Part shown: in pieces, positions 56,247 through 64,000 of the stretch
How positions within the stretch are numbered: the first letter of the stretch is position 1
Layout of the letters: the number at the start of each line of letters is the position of its first letter
Assembly (NCBI RefSeq): GCF_001905845.1
Contig: NZ_LIVZ01000009.1
Coordinates: 248,001-312,000, forward strand
Origin: Streptomyces sp. TSRI0107
Lineage (GTDB): Bacteria; Actinomycetota; Actinomycetes; Streptomycetales; Streptomycetaceae
DNA: 64,000 nt
Direction of reading: 5' to 3'
Notes under the pieces: generated by a model
What the model saw: the letters and a program-made list of their open reading frames with translations, nothing else
Told to the model about the DNA's origin: nothing
Database searches by the model: none
Position numbers and translations under genes: made by a program

Positions 56247-57626
56247 TCAGCAGCTGGACTTGCCCGCGTAGAGGGCGAGGGCGGTGTTCGCCCCGAGGGT
56301 GGCCGTGAACTGCCCGCTGGAGTTCACCGACACCGGAGTGTTGTTCTGCACGTTGCAGTACGTCCCCGCGGGCAGCGAGGTCTGGTAGGTGCGGGTCAGC
56401 GAGGACGTCTCGTGGTTGATGGCCACGTATCCCTTGCTGCCCCGGCCGAAGGCGATCGCGTCGCCGCCGTTGTCCCACCAGTTGGTGACCGCCGTACCGC
56501 GCGTGGCGTTGCGGAAGGCGACCATGTTCTGGATCTCCGGCCAGGCGTGCTGGCACTTCCAGCCGTTCTGCCAGCAGGCGTTCACCTGGCCGCCGTTCGG
56601 CGGGCCGGCGTCGTGGTCGGTGAACTCGTAGCCGGAGTTGATGTCGGGCGCGCCGTACGGCCAGGCCAGCATGAAGACGTTGGCCAGGGTGTAGTTGGCG
56701 TTGTCCTTGTAGCTGAGGGTGGAGCCGTTGCGCTCGGTGTCGTGGTTGTCGACGAAGACCCCGGCGGACGCGTTGTTCAGGTAGCCCCAGCCCTCGCCGT
56801 AGTTCTTGAGGTAGGCGAGGTTCTCGTTGTTGAAGACCCGCTTGAGGTCGTAGGCGTAGCGGAACTCCTGGACGTCGCCGTTGCCGGTGTACTCGCCCGG
56901 CTGGACGGCCTCTCCGCTGCCGTAGATGACCTCCTGCTTCCAGTAGACGGAGGGGTTGGTCAGCCGGGACTTGATGTTCGCCAGGTCCGCGGTGTCGATG
57001 TGCTTGGCGGCGTCGATGCGGAAGCCGTCCACGCCCAGCGACAGCAGGTCGTTCATGTACCCGGCGATGGCGCCGCGCACGTAGTTCTCGCCGGTGTCGA
57101 GGTCGGCGAGGCCGACCAGCTCGCAGTGCTGGACGTGCCAGCGGTCCTGGTAGTTGCTGATCTGGGCGGTGCAGTCGTCGAAGTCGTACGACGAGTACAG
57201 CCCGGGGTAGTTGTACTTCGTGTACGACGAGCCGCCGGTGCCGGTGCCGTTGCCGGCCGACATGTGGTTGACGACGGTGTCGACGACGACCTTCACTCCG
57301 GCCGAGTGGCAGGTGTCGACCATGTTCTTGAAGGCCGTGCGGTCGCCGAGCCGTCCGGCGATCTTGTAGCTGACGGGCTGGTAGGACGTCCACCACTGGG
57401 ACCCGGTTATGTGCTCGGCAGGCGGGGAGACCTGCACGTAGCCGTAGCCGGCGGGACCGAGGCGGGTGGTGCACTCCTTCGCCACCGAGGCGAAGTTCCA
57501 CTCGAAGAGGACGGCGGTGACGTCCTTGGTGCCGGGCGGGGCGGCCTCGGCGGTGGTGGCGGGCGCGAGGAACGCCGCCGAGGCGGCGAGCACCAGGGCG
57601 CCCGAAAGGGCTCTGCTTCTGGCCAT
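56247..57626 (-). CDS. aml: Secreted alpha-amylase (GH13)
   Basis: 459 residues. A signal peptide ending near A-E-A-A (residue 28) is followed by a GH13 domain with VVVDTVVNH, Asp205 (FRIDAAKH), Glu232 (QEVI) and Asp296 (NHDTERN). The C-terminal beta domain is present but no CBM20 starch-binding domain, unlike some Streptomyces amylases. The ATG follows GAAGGA; a GTG that includes that site was rejected. An operator with two CTTGC boxes lies upstream. It starts starch degradation together with the amylopullulanase. Confidence 0.94.
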   Translation of the reverse strand: MARSRALSGALVLAASAAFLAPATTAEAAPPGTKDVTAVLFEWNFASVAKECTTRLGPAGYGYVQVSPPAEHITGSQWWTSYQPVSYKIAGRLGDRTAFKNMVDTCHSAGVKVVVDTVVNHMSAGNGTGTGGSSYTKYNYPGLYSSYDFDDCTAQISNYQDRWHVQHCELVGLADLDTGENYVRGAIAGYMNDLLSLGVDGFRIDAAKHIDTADLANIKSRLTNPSVYWKQEVIYGSGEAVQPGEYTGNGDVQEFRYAYDLKRVFNNENLAYLKNYGEGWGYLNNASAGVFVDNHDTERNGSTLSYKDNANYTLANVFMLAWPYGAPDINSGYEFTDHDAGPPNGGQVNACWQNGWKCQHAWPEIQNMVAFRNATRGTAVTNWWDNGGDAIAFGRGSKGYVAINHETSSLTRTYQTSLPAGTYCNVQNNTPVSVNSSGQFTATLGANTALALYAGKSSC

Positions 57627-57668
57627 GTGGGGTTCCTTCACCGTTGAAGGGCAGTGTCGCTGAAGGGA

Positions 57669-57695
57669 CTTGCTGAAATCTTTCAGAAACCTTGC
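57669..57695 (-). promoter_or_regulatory. MalR-type operator region upstream of aml
   Basis: Two CTTGC boxes at 57669-57673 and 57691-57695 are 22 bases apart, two helical turns, and flank the 14-base palindrome CTGAAA-TC-TTTCAG. This is the expected place for repression of aml by MalR. Confidence 0.65.
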
Positions 57696-57712
57696 GGTGG
57701 CCAGATGTTAAA

Positions 57713-57740
57713 GGCCCGCTGCCCAAAAGGGCAGCGGGCC
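57713..57740 (-). terminator. Terminator of the malEFG-aglA group
   Basis: GGCCCGCTGCCC and GGGCAGCGGGCC form a perfect 12-bp stem with a 4-base loop, 21 bases after the aglA stop, followed on the minus strand by TTT. Confidence 0.9.
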
Positions 57741-57761
57741 GTGTGAAGTTACTGCAAGAAG

Positions 57762-59444
57762 TTACTCGGCCGTGCTGAACCACACCGTGGTGTCGGCGGG
57801 CACCTTCACCTCGCCGTCGGCCTCCAGCACCTCACCGCTGGCGAGCAGCAGCCGCCCGTACGCCGGGGTCGTCACCGACTCGGCGCCGGTGTTGGCGACA
57901 CAGACGAACTCCCCGCGCCGCAGCGCCAGCACGCCCTCGGGCGCCTTCAGCCACTCGACTCCGTCGCCCGCGCCGAGGTCCGGCTGCGAGCGGCGGACGG
58001 CCAGCGCGGAGCGGTACAGCTCCAGGGTGGAGCCGGGCACGCCCGCTTGCGCCTCCACGCTCAGCTCGGCCCACTCCGCCGGCTGGGGCAGCCAGCTGCC
58101 GCCGCTGCCGAAGCCGTACGACGGGCCGCCGCGGGTCCACGGGATCGGCACCCGGCAGCCGTCGCGGAAGCCGTCCTGGCCCTCGCCGCGGAAGTACGCC
58201 GGGTCCTGGCGCACCTCGTCGGGCAGGTCGACGACGTCCGGCAGGCCCAGTTCCTCGCCCTGGTAGACGTAGGCGGAGCCGGGCAGCGCCAGCATCAGCA
58301 GCGTCGCCGCGCGGGCCCGCCGCAGGCCCAGCTCACGGTCGCCGGCGGTGCGGATCTGGGTGCCGAGGCCGGGCGGGTTGGCGAAGCGGGTGGCGTGCCG
58401 GGTGACGTCGTGGTTGGACAGCACCCAGGTCGCGGGGGCGCCCACGGGACGCATCGCCTCCAGCGTGCGGTCGATGACCGTGCGCAGCTGCTCGGCGTCC
58501 CATTCGGTGCCGAGGTACTGGAAGTTGAAGGCCTGGTGCAGCTCGTCGGGGCGCACGTAGTTGGCGGTGCGCTCCACGGTCGGCGTCCAGGCTTCGGCGA
58601 CGAAGATCCGCTCGCCGGCGTACTCGTCGAGCACGAGCCGCCACTGGCGGTAGATCTCGTGCACGCCGTCCTGGTCGAAGAACGGCATGACATCGTTGCC
58701 CAGCAGCTTCAGCTGGTCGTGGGATCCCAGGTCCGGCAGGCCCTCGGCCTTCACCAGGCCGTGGGCGACGTCGATGCGGAAGCCGTCGACGCCCATGTCG
58801 AGCCAGAAGCGCAGGATGGAGCGGAACTCGTCGCCGACCGCCGGGTGGTCCCAGTTGAAGTCGGGCTGCTCGGGGGCGAACAGGTGCAGGTACCACTCGC
58901 CGGGGGTGCCGTCGGGCTCGGTGACCCGGGTCCAGGCGGGCCCGCCGAAGATGGACTCCCAGTCGTTGGGCGGCAGTTCGCCGTTCTCGCCCTTGCCGGG
59001 GCGGAAGTGGTAGCGCTCGCGCAGCGGGGAGCCGGGGCCCTCGGCGACGGCGCGCTTGAACCACTCGTGCTGGTCGGAGGAGTGGTTGGGCACCAGGTCG
59101 ACGATGATCCGCAGGCCCAGCCGGTGGGCGTCGCGGATCAGCGCGTCGGCGTCCAGGAGGTTGCCGAACATGGGGTCGACGGCGCGGTAGTCGGCGACGT
59201 CGTAGCCGGCGTCGGCCTGCGGGGAGGCGTAGAAGGGGCTGAGCCACACGGCGTCCACGCCGAGGTCGCGCAGGTACGGGAGTCGGGAGCGTACGCCTTC
59301 CAGGTCGCCCATGCCGTCGCCGTTGCTGTCGGCGAAGCTGCGCGGATAGACCTGGTAGATCACCGCGTCCCGCCACCAGTCGCGGCGCTTGGCGACGGTG
59401 GCGACGGCGGAGTCCGGTGCCGGGTCAACAGTGTGCTGGCTCAT
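57762..59444 (-). CDS. aglA: Cytoplasmic alpha-glucosidase (GH13)
   Basis: 560 residues with no signal peptide. The GH13 motifs are DLVPNHSSDQHEWF, Asp225 (FRIDVAHG), Glu284 (VAEAW) and Asp346 (NHDVTRH), and the start is YQVYPRSFADSNGDGMGDL. The enzyme removes glucose from maltose and maltodextrins brought in by MalEFG. The ATG at 59444 follows AAGGA; the frame extends upstream but without a ribosome site. It is the last gene of the mal group, 153 bases after malG with a hairpin between. Confidence 0.92.
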   Translation of the reverse strand: MSQHTVDPAPDSAVATVAKRRDWWRDAVIYQVYPRSFADSNGDGMGDLEGVRSRLPYLRDLGVDAVWLSPFYASPQADAGYDVADYRAVDPMFGNLLDADALIRDAHRLGLRIIVDLVPNHSSDQHEWFKRAVAEGPGSPLRERYHFRPGKGENGELPPNDWESIFGGPAWTRVTEPDGTPGEWYLHLFAPEQPDFNWDHPAVGDEFRSILRFWLDMGVDGFRIDVAHGLVKAEGLPDLGSHDQLKLLGNDVMPFFDQDGVHEIYRQWRLVLDEYAGERIFVAEAWTPTVERTANYVRPDELHQAFNFQYLGTEWDAEQLRTVIDRTLEAMRPVGAPATWVLSNHDVTRHATRFANPPGLGTQIRTAGDRELGLRRARAATLLMLALPGSAYVYQGEELGLPDVVDLPDEVRQDPAYFRGEGQDGFRDGCRVPIPWTRGGPSYGFGSGGSWLPQPAEWAELSVEAQAGVPGSTLELYRSALAVRRSQPDLGAGDGVEWLKAPEGVLALRRGEFVCVANTGAESVTTPAYGRLLLASGEVLEADGEVKVPADTTVWFSTAE

Positions 59445-59513
59445 GGCGTCCTTGATGTGTAACCGATTCGAGGTCATTGCAGGCGTGGGTACGGCGGCGG
59501 GGTGGGGTGACGA

Positions 59514-59557
59514 GGCGGCCGCGGTGACAGCGGGGTCGGATGGGCACCGCGGCCGCC
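59514..59557 (-). terminator. Hairpin between malG and aglA
   Basis: GGCGGCCGCGGTG at 59514-59526 and CACCGCGGCCGCC at 59545-59557 form a perfect 13-bp stem with an 18-base loop. It may partly end the malEFG transcript. Confidence 0.75.
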
Positions 59558-59597
59558 ACCCGCGCGGACAGGGCGCGGGAGTCGTGGGGGACGGGCG

Positions 59598-60512
59598 TCA
59601 GCCCTTGGTGCCGCCCGCGGTGAGTCCGGTCACCAGGTTCTTCTGCACGAGGTAGAAGAACGCGGACACCGGTATCGCGATGAGCACCGCGGTCGCGGCC
59701 ATCAGGTTGCGCTGGGCGTCGTGCTCGCTGACGAAGCTCTGCAGACCGACGGCGAAGGTGTACTTCTCGTCGTCCAGCAGGAACGTGGTGGCGAAGGCGA
59801 CCTCGCCGAAGGCGGTGATGAAGCTGTAGAACGCGGCCACCGCCAGGCCCGGCCGGGCCAGCGGCAGGATCAGCCGCAGGAAGGTGCCGAACGGGGAGAG
59901 CCCGTCGACGCGGCCGGCCTCGTCGATCTCGAAGGGGATGGTGTCGAAGTATCCCTTGAGCAGCCAGGCGCAGTACGGGACCGCGGTGGAGCAGTAGACG
60001 AGGATCAGGCCGAGGTAGGTGTCGATGAGCTGCAGCTCCGACAGGATCTGGTACATCGGCACGATCAGCACGGCGATCGGGAACATCTGGGTGCACAGCA
60101 GCACCCACATGAACTTCTTGTAGCCGGGGAAACGCATGCGGGACACCGCGTAGCCGGTGGTGGCCGCGATCATCACGCCGATGACGGTGGTGCCGAGCGA
60201 GACGATCAGCGAGCTCTTCAGCCAGTCGAAGAAGTTGGTCTCCTGGAGCACGAAGCTGTAGTTGTCCAGGGTCATCGTCGACCAGATGCGCCCGGGGTGC
60301 AGATAGTCGTCCTTGTCCGGGCCGAGGGACAGGAAGACCAGCCAGACGATCGGGAAGAGGGCGATCAGGCTCGCGATCGTGAGCAGGCCGTGGGAGGCGA
60401 GGGTCGCGGCGAGGCTGCGCTCACTGCGCCGGCGCACCTTGGCGGGCGTGGGGGCGGAGCCGGTGGCGGCCTGGTCCGCGGTGGCGGACTTGGTGACGGT
60501 CGTGGTGCTCAT
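59598..60512 (-). CDS. malG: Maltose/maltodextrin ABC transporter permease MalG
   Basis: 304 residues. Six membrane segments and the EAA loop EIDEAGRVDGLSPFGTFLRL, which contacts the ATPase. AGGAGC precedes the ATG at 60512; an earlier ATG in frame lies in malF sequence. Thirteen bases follow malF. No ATPase gene is present in the window; in Streptomyces the shared MsiK is encoded elsewhere. Confidence 0.95.
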   Translation of the reverse strand: MSTTTVTKSATADQAATGSAPTPAKVRRRSERSLAATLASHGLLTIASLIALFPIVWLVFLSLGPDKDDYLHPGRIWSTMTLDNYSFVLQETNFFDWLKSSLIVSLGTTVIGVMIAATTGYAVSRMRFPGYKKFMWVLLCTQMFPIAVLIVPMYQILSELQLIDTYLGLILVYCSTAVPYCAWLLKGYFDTIPFEIDEAGRVDGLSPFGTFLRLILPLARPGLAVAAFYSFITAFGEVAFATTFLLDDEKYTFAVGLQSFVSEHDAQRNLMAATAVLIAIPVSAFFYLVQKNLVTGLTAGGTKG

Positions 60513-60525
60513 GGGGGCTCCTGCC

Positions 60526-61527
60526 TCAGATCGCGGCTTGCTCATCGCGGTTCAGCCAGCGGCGGTAGAAGGAGGTGAAGACGATCAGAATGCCCAGCAG
60601 CAGGATGCCGTAGGCGGCCGACTCGGCGAACTCGCGCGGCTGCTGTCCGAAGCCGAGCTGGTAGGCCCAGGTGACGAGGATCTGCGCCTCGGGGGCGGTG
60701 TTGCCGAACAGCAGGAAGATGATCGCGAACTGGTTGAAGGTCCAGATCACGCCGAGCAGGATCACCGTGGAGCTGACCGTGCGCAGGCCCGGCAGGGTGA
60801 CGTAGCGGAACTGCTGCCAGCGGCTGGCGCCGTCCATCTCGGAGGCCTCGTACAGGGTGCTGTCGATGGACTGGAGCCCGCCGAGCAGCGAGACCATCAT
60901 GAACGGCACACCGCACCAGGTGTTGACCATGATCGCGGCGAACCGCTGCCAGAAGGTGTCCTCCAGCCAGGCCGGGGTCGGCAGGTGCAGGAAGTCGAGG
61001 GCGGAGTTGATCAGGCCGGTGTCGGCGAGCATGAAGCGCCAGCCGAAGACGGTGACGAAGGTCGGCACGGCCCACGGCAGGACCAGGATCAGCCGGTAGA
61101 AGGTGCGCCCGCGCAGCTTCTGGTTGAGCAGCAGCGCGAGGCCGAGGCCGATGGAGTAGTGCAGGGCGACACAGGCCGCCGTCCACACGATCGTCCAGAT
61201 GAAGTGGGACCAGAAGCGGTCGTAGGCGGTCTCGCCCCACAGGATGTCGGCGTAGTTGTCGATGCCGATGAACTTGTAGGTGGCCTCGATCTCGTTGACA
61301 CCGATCGTGCGCGCCGAGTTCAGGCTGTCGGCGTCGGTGAGCGTCAGGTAGAAGCCGTAGGCAAGGGGGTACAGCACCAGGGCGCCCAGGACGACGATCA
61401 CCGGGGCGATCATCGCGTAGGCGTACCAGTGCTTCTGGTAGCTGTGCTTGAGACGCCGGCCCAGCCCGGGCCGGGGACCGCGGTCACCGCTCCGCTTGCC
61501 GGTCGCACGGTCGATGGCGACTGTCAT
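60526..61527 (-). CDS. malF: Maltose/maltodextrin ABC transporter permease MalF
   Basis: 333 residues with six predicted membrane segments and the EAA loop LYEASEMDGASRWQQFRYVT. It lacks the large periplasmic loop of enterobacterial MalF. It pairs with MalG in the membrane. The upstream interval holds a strong hairpin that separates malE from malF. Confidence 0.95.
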   Translation of the reverse strand: MTVAIDRATGKRSGDRGPRPGLGRRLKHSYQKHWYAYAMIAPVIVVLGALVLYPLAYGFYLTLTDADSLNSARTIGVNEIEATYKFIGIDNYADILWGETAYDRFWSHFIWTIVWTAACVALHYSIGLGLALLLNQKLRGRTFYRLILVLPWAVPTFVTVFGWRFMLADTGLINSALDFLHLPTPAWLEDTFWQRFAAIMVNTWCGVPFMMVSLLGGLQSIDSTLYEASEMDGASRWQQFRYVTLPGLRTVSSTVILLGVIWTFNQFAIIFLLFGNTAPEAQILVTWAYQLGFGQQPREFAESAAYGILLLGILIVFTSFYRRWLNRDEQAAI

Positions 61528-61583
61528 GGTTCGACAACCTTCTAGTGATTCGGCAGATCAGTCAGTACGGCTCACAGGCCGAC

Positions 61584-61627
61584 GGCCGCCGGATCCTTCC
61601 CCCTCTGAACTGGAGGATCCGGCGGCC
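61584..61627 (-). terminator. Hairpin between malE and malF
   Basis: GGCCGCCGGATCCT at 61584-61597 and AGGATCCGGCGGCC at 61614-61627 form a perfect 14-bp stem with a 16-base loop, 7 bases after the malE stop. It probably protects the malE message or reduces readthrough, so the binding protein is made in excess. Confidence 0.85.
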
Positions 61628-61634
61628 ACGCGGC

Positions 61635-62906
61635 TTACTTGCTGAAGTCCGGGACCAGCTTGGCGATCGAGGTCTCGGCGTTGGCCAGGCCCTCGTCCAG
61701 GGACACCTTGCCGCCGGCGACCTTCAGCAGTTCGTCGTCGAGCGGGCCCCACAGCGAGCTGTACTCGGGCAGCGCCGGGCGCGGCTGGGCGGCCGCGAGC
61801 ACCGTCTGGTAGCCGGCGATGCCCGGGTCGGCCTTGACCTGCTCGGTGTAGGCGTCGTCGCGGGTCGGCAGCGTGTTGTTCTTCAGGGCGATGGTCTCCT
61901 GGGCCTTCGCGGAGGTCATGAAGTTCACGAACTTCAGCGCGGCCTTCTGGTGCGCCTCGTCCGAGCCCGCGTAGACGGACAGGTTGTGGCCGCCGGTCGG
62001 GGCGCCCGCCTTGCCGGTGGAGCCGGCCGGGACGGTGGCGATGCCCAGGTTGTTCTTGTCCTTGAAGGCGGAGCCCTTGTAGAAGTTGGTAATCTCCCAC
62101 GGGCCCTGGATGATCGAGGCGACCTTGCCGTTGACGAACGCCTCCTGGATGTGGGCGTAGGCGTCGGCGGTGGTGTCGGCCTTGTGCAGGCCCTTGCCGT
62201 CGAACAGGCTCTCCCAGGTCCCGTAGCCCTTCTTGGCGGCGGGCGAGGTGACCGTGATCTTCTTGGCGTCGACGTCGACGGTGTCGGCGCCCTCGCCGTA
62301 GAGGAAGGACTGGGCGTAGTAGGCCTGGGTGGAGCCCCAGTAACCGTCGACGCCGGTCTTCGCCTTGATCTTGGCGGCGGCCTTCTTCAGGTCGTCCCAG
62401 GTCTTGGGGGCCTCGACGCCGGCCTTCTCGAACAGCTCCTTGTTGTAGACGAGGGCGAGGGTGTCCGTGGTGAACGGGACGCCGTAGGTCTTGCCCTCGT
62501 ACTTGGCCTGCTCGAGCAGGTTGGACTTGAACTTGTCCTGCTCGGCGAGGGCCTCGGTGCCGTCCAGCGGCAGGAAGAAGCTCTTCTTGGCGAACGCCGG
62601 GGTCCAGCCGACCTCGGAGCGCAGCACGTCCGGGGCGCCCTTCGAGCCGGCGGCCGTGTCGAACTTGTTCTGCGCCTGGTCGAACGGGACGTTGACGTAC
62701 TTGACCTTGATGTCCTTGTTGGCGGCCTCGAACTCCTTGACCAAGGCCTGGTAGGTCGGCGCCTCGTTGGTGGCGTTGGAGGTGTCCCACCAGGTGATGG
62801 TGACCGGCCCGTCGGCCTTGTCGCCGCTGTCGCCGTCTCCGCCGCAGGCCGTCATCGCGAGAGCGAGGGACGCCACCAGCGCGGTGGCCGCTATGCCACG
62901 CCGCAT
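61635..62906 (-). CDS. malE: Maltose/maltodextrin-binding lipoprotein MalE
   Basis: 423 residues. The lipobox is L-A-M-T-A-C with Cys21 lipidated, followed by a Gly/Asp-rich spacer and the solute-binding fold (WWDTSNATNEAPTYQALVKEF). It captures maltodextrins at the outer face of the membrane and hands them to MalFG. AAGGAG precedes the ATG. It is the first gene of the operon, divergent from malR, with MalR-type operators in the shared intergenic region. Confidence 0.95.
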   Translation of the reverse strand: MRRGIAATALVASLALAMTACGGDGDSGDKADGPVTITWWDTSNATNEAPTYQALVKEFEAANKDIKVKYVNVPFDQAQNKFDTAAGSKGAPDVLRSEVGWTPAFAKKSFFLPLDGTEALAEQDKFKSNLLEQAKYEGKTYGVPFTTDTLALVYNKELFEKAGVEAPKTWDDLKKAAAKIKAKTGVDGYWGSTQAYYAQSFLYGEGADTVDVDAKKITVTSPAAKKGYGTWESLFDGKGLHKADTTADAYAHIQEAFVNGKVASIIQGPWEITNFYKGSAFKDKNNLGIATVPAGSTGKAGAPTGGHNLSVYAGSDEAHQKAALKFVNFMTSAKAQETIALKNNTLPTRDDAYTEQVKADPGIAGYQTVLAAAQPRPALPEYSSLWGPLDDELLKVAGGKVSLDEGLANAETSIAKLVPDFSK

Positions 62907-63005
62907 GAGTTCTCCTTGAGGGTGAAAGCCCGTTTACCTACCGACTGCGCCATCGCGGCCGCCGGGCGACGTGAACGTAACAGCGATGCAATAGTTGCGA
63001 AAGAC

Positions 63006-63026
63006 CTTGCAGAAAAAAAGTGCAAG
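63006..63026. promoter_or_regulatory. MalR operator near malE
   Basis: CTTGC at 63006-63010 and GCAAG at 63022-63026 are inverted with an 11-base spacer containing an A-run, 100 bases before the malE start and over its likely promoter. Confidence 0.7.
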
Positions 63027-63114
63027 ACGTCTCGGAAGTTATCCGCGCGTGACCCGCCGTAGGCCTTCTCGAGACCGCTACCTACCGCTACTGAGCGGGG
63101 ACGGACGGAGTTGT

Positions 63115-63136
63115 GCAAGACTCTGCAAGCTCTTGC
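63115..63136. promoter_or_regulatory. MalR operator cluster near malR
   Basis: GCAAG at 63115-63119 and 63125-63129 are ten bases apart, one helical turn, and the second forms GCAAG-CT-CTTGC with 63132-63136. This is a direct plus inverted array of the same box. Confidence 0.72.
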
Positions 63137-63276
63137 CACATGGTTTCAACAGAGGCCGATCAAGACTTCAAGGGGACGACGCGATGACGCAGCAACCCGG
63201 AGCGGGCCGACCAGCCGCTCGCACCCGGCGTCCGGTTGGTGGGCAAGGCGAGACCCGCCCGGTACAGTCCCACCCT

Positions 63277-64000
63277 GTGACCACACGGCTTGCGGACATC
63301 GCTGCGCAGGCGGGGGTGAGCGAAGCGACCGTCAGCCGCGTCCTCAACGGGAAGCCCGGCGTCGCCGCCACCACCCGCCAGTCCGTGCTGGCCGCGCTCG
63401 ACGTCCTGGGCTACGAGCGTCCGGTGCGCCTGCGGCAGCGCAGCGCCGGTCTCGTGGGCCTGATCACGCCCGAGCTGGAGAACCCGATATTCCCGGCCCT
63501 CGCCCAGGTCATCGGCCAGGCGCTGACCCGGCAGGGCTACACCCCGGTGCTCGCCACCCAGACCCCCGGCGGCTCGACCGAGGACGAGCTGACCGAGATG
63601 CTGGTGGACCGCGGGGTCGCGGGCATCATCTACGTCTCCGGGCTGCACGCCGACACCACCGCCGACATGCAGCGCTACGAGCAGCTGCGGGCGCAGGGTG
63701 TGCCGTTCGTGCTCGTCGACGGCTTCTCGCCGAAGGTGCAGGCGCCGTTCATCTCCCCCGACGACCGCGCGGCGATGACGCTGGCGGTCACGCATCTCGC
63801 CTCGCTCGGTCACACCCGGATCGGGCTCGCGCTCGGCCCGAAGCGGTTCGTGCCGGTGCAGCGCAAGATCGAGGGGTTCGTACGGGCCGTGCAGGACCAG
63901 TTGGGGCTGTCCGCGGAGACGGTCGAGTCCGAGCTGATCCAGCACTCGCTGTACACCCTGGAGGGCGGCCAGGCCGCCGCGACCGCGCTGATCGGCCGGG
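63277..64000 (+). CDS. malR: LacI-family maltose regulator MalR, 3'-truncated by window edge
   Basis: About 241 codons in the window. The LacI helix-turn-helix (RLADIAAQAGVSEATVSRVL) is followed by the periplasmic-binding-like sensor domain (GLVGLITPELENPIFPALAQ). Streptomyces MalR (Reg1) represses malEFG, aml and chitinase genes. I chose the GTG at 63277: TACAGT lies eight bases upstream and the 31 codons before it have third positions only about 63% G+C, against over 90% inside the gene. An ATG at 63184 with AGGGG upstream is the alternative. Confidence 0.92.
   Translation, partial: MTTRLADIAAQAGVSEATVSRVLNGKPGVAATTRQSVLAALDVLGYERPVRLRQRSAGLVGLITPELENPIFPALAQVIGQALTRQGYTPVLATQTPGGSTEDELTEMLVDRGVAGIIYVSGLHADTTADMQRYEQLRAQGVPFVLVDGFSPKVQAPFISPDDRAAMTLAVTHLASLGHTRIGLALGPKRFVPVQRKIEGFVRAVQDQLGLSAETVESELIQHSLYTLEGGQAAATALIGR

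Larger units (their letters stand above)
62907..63276. promoter_or_regulatory. malE-malR divergent regulatory region
   Basis: 370 bases with no other gene. Two operator clusters are listed separately. On the minus strand, TTGCAC and TATTGC boxes near 63023 and 62988 are candidate malE promoter elements. The malR promoter appears to be leaderless (TACAGT at 63263-63268). Confidence 0.7.

Noticed and set aside
57741..57767. Direct repeat GAAGTTACT at the end of aglA
   Set aside because: Only nine bases, no other copy seen; probably chance.

Overview
The window is about 72% G+C, with coding frames marked by G/C third positions, frequent GTG starts and short intergenic hairpin terminators. Gene content and order (leucyl aminopeptidase, lpd, sucB, aceE, lipB-lipA, glnA, glnII, amylopullulanase, malEFG, malR) identify a Streptomyces chromosome core segment. 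From memory this matches the S. coelicolor SCO2175-SCO2232 interval; no database was consulted. I saw no rRNA, tRNA, CRISPR array or complete mobile element.

Layout. (1) 1-5449, minus strand: a compact exopolysaccharide locus with a spherulin-4/Sph3-like hydrolase (partial), a polytopic membrane protein, a PelF-like glycosyltransferase and a secreted Agd3-like deacetylase. It resembles a fungal galactosaminogalactan or bacterial Pel cluster in miniature. (2) 5814-15805: pepA, then central carbon metabolism (E3 lpd, two-lipoyl E2 sucB, homodimeric E1 aceE), with a GntR regulator and a membrane permease-like gene between; a palindrome upstream of aceE is a candidate operator. (3) 15864-24408: WYL regulator, DUF4240 protein, secreted PGRP-type amidase, MarP-like membrane protease, acetyltransferase, nucleotide-sugar-epimerase-like protein, FAD oxidoreductase and an NsdA-like regulator. 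(4) 24642-30012: lipoate synthesis (lipB, lipA), which supplies the cofactor for the E2 enzymes, two small or membrane proteins, and glnA with a clear GlnR box. (5) 30060-39921: a degraded integrase-like remnant, small secreted proteins, an HEAT/HtpX/PspAB envelope-stress group, and a MarR regulator divergent from a hydrolase across a perfect palindrome. (6) 40057-50663: glnII, a 49-residue Cys-Cys peptide ORF, orphan winged-helix protein, epimerase, DUF1996 protein, a sigma-like/membrane fusion, and a probable diiron protein coupled to its flavin/2Fe-2S reductase. (7) 50714-64000: the maltose/maltodextrin regulon.

How the parts work together. LipB and LipA make the lipoyl groups used by SucB, which Lpd reoxidises; AceE feeds acetyl-CoA. 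GlnA and GlnII are the two glutamine synthetases under nitrogen control. In region 7, secreted amylase and amylopullulanase degrade starch and pullulan outside the cell, MalEFG imports the maltodextrins, AglA hydrolyses them in the cytoplasm, and MalR represses the set through CTTGC/GCAAG operators that can be seen upstream of pul, aml and malE/malR.

Limits: functions are assigned from recognised motifs and gene order only. Starts were set by Shine-Dalgarno sequences, family N-termini, or TANNNT boxes 6-8 nt upstream (leaderless genes).
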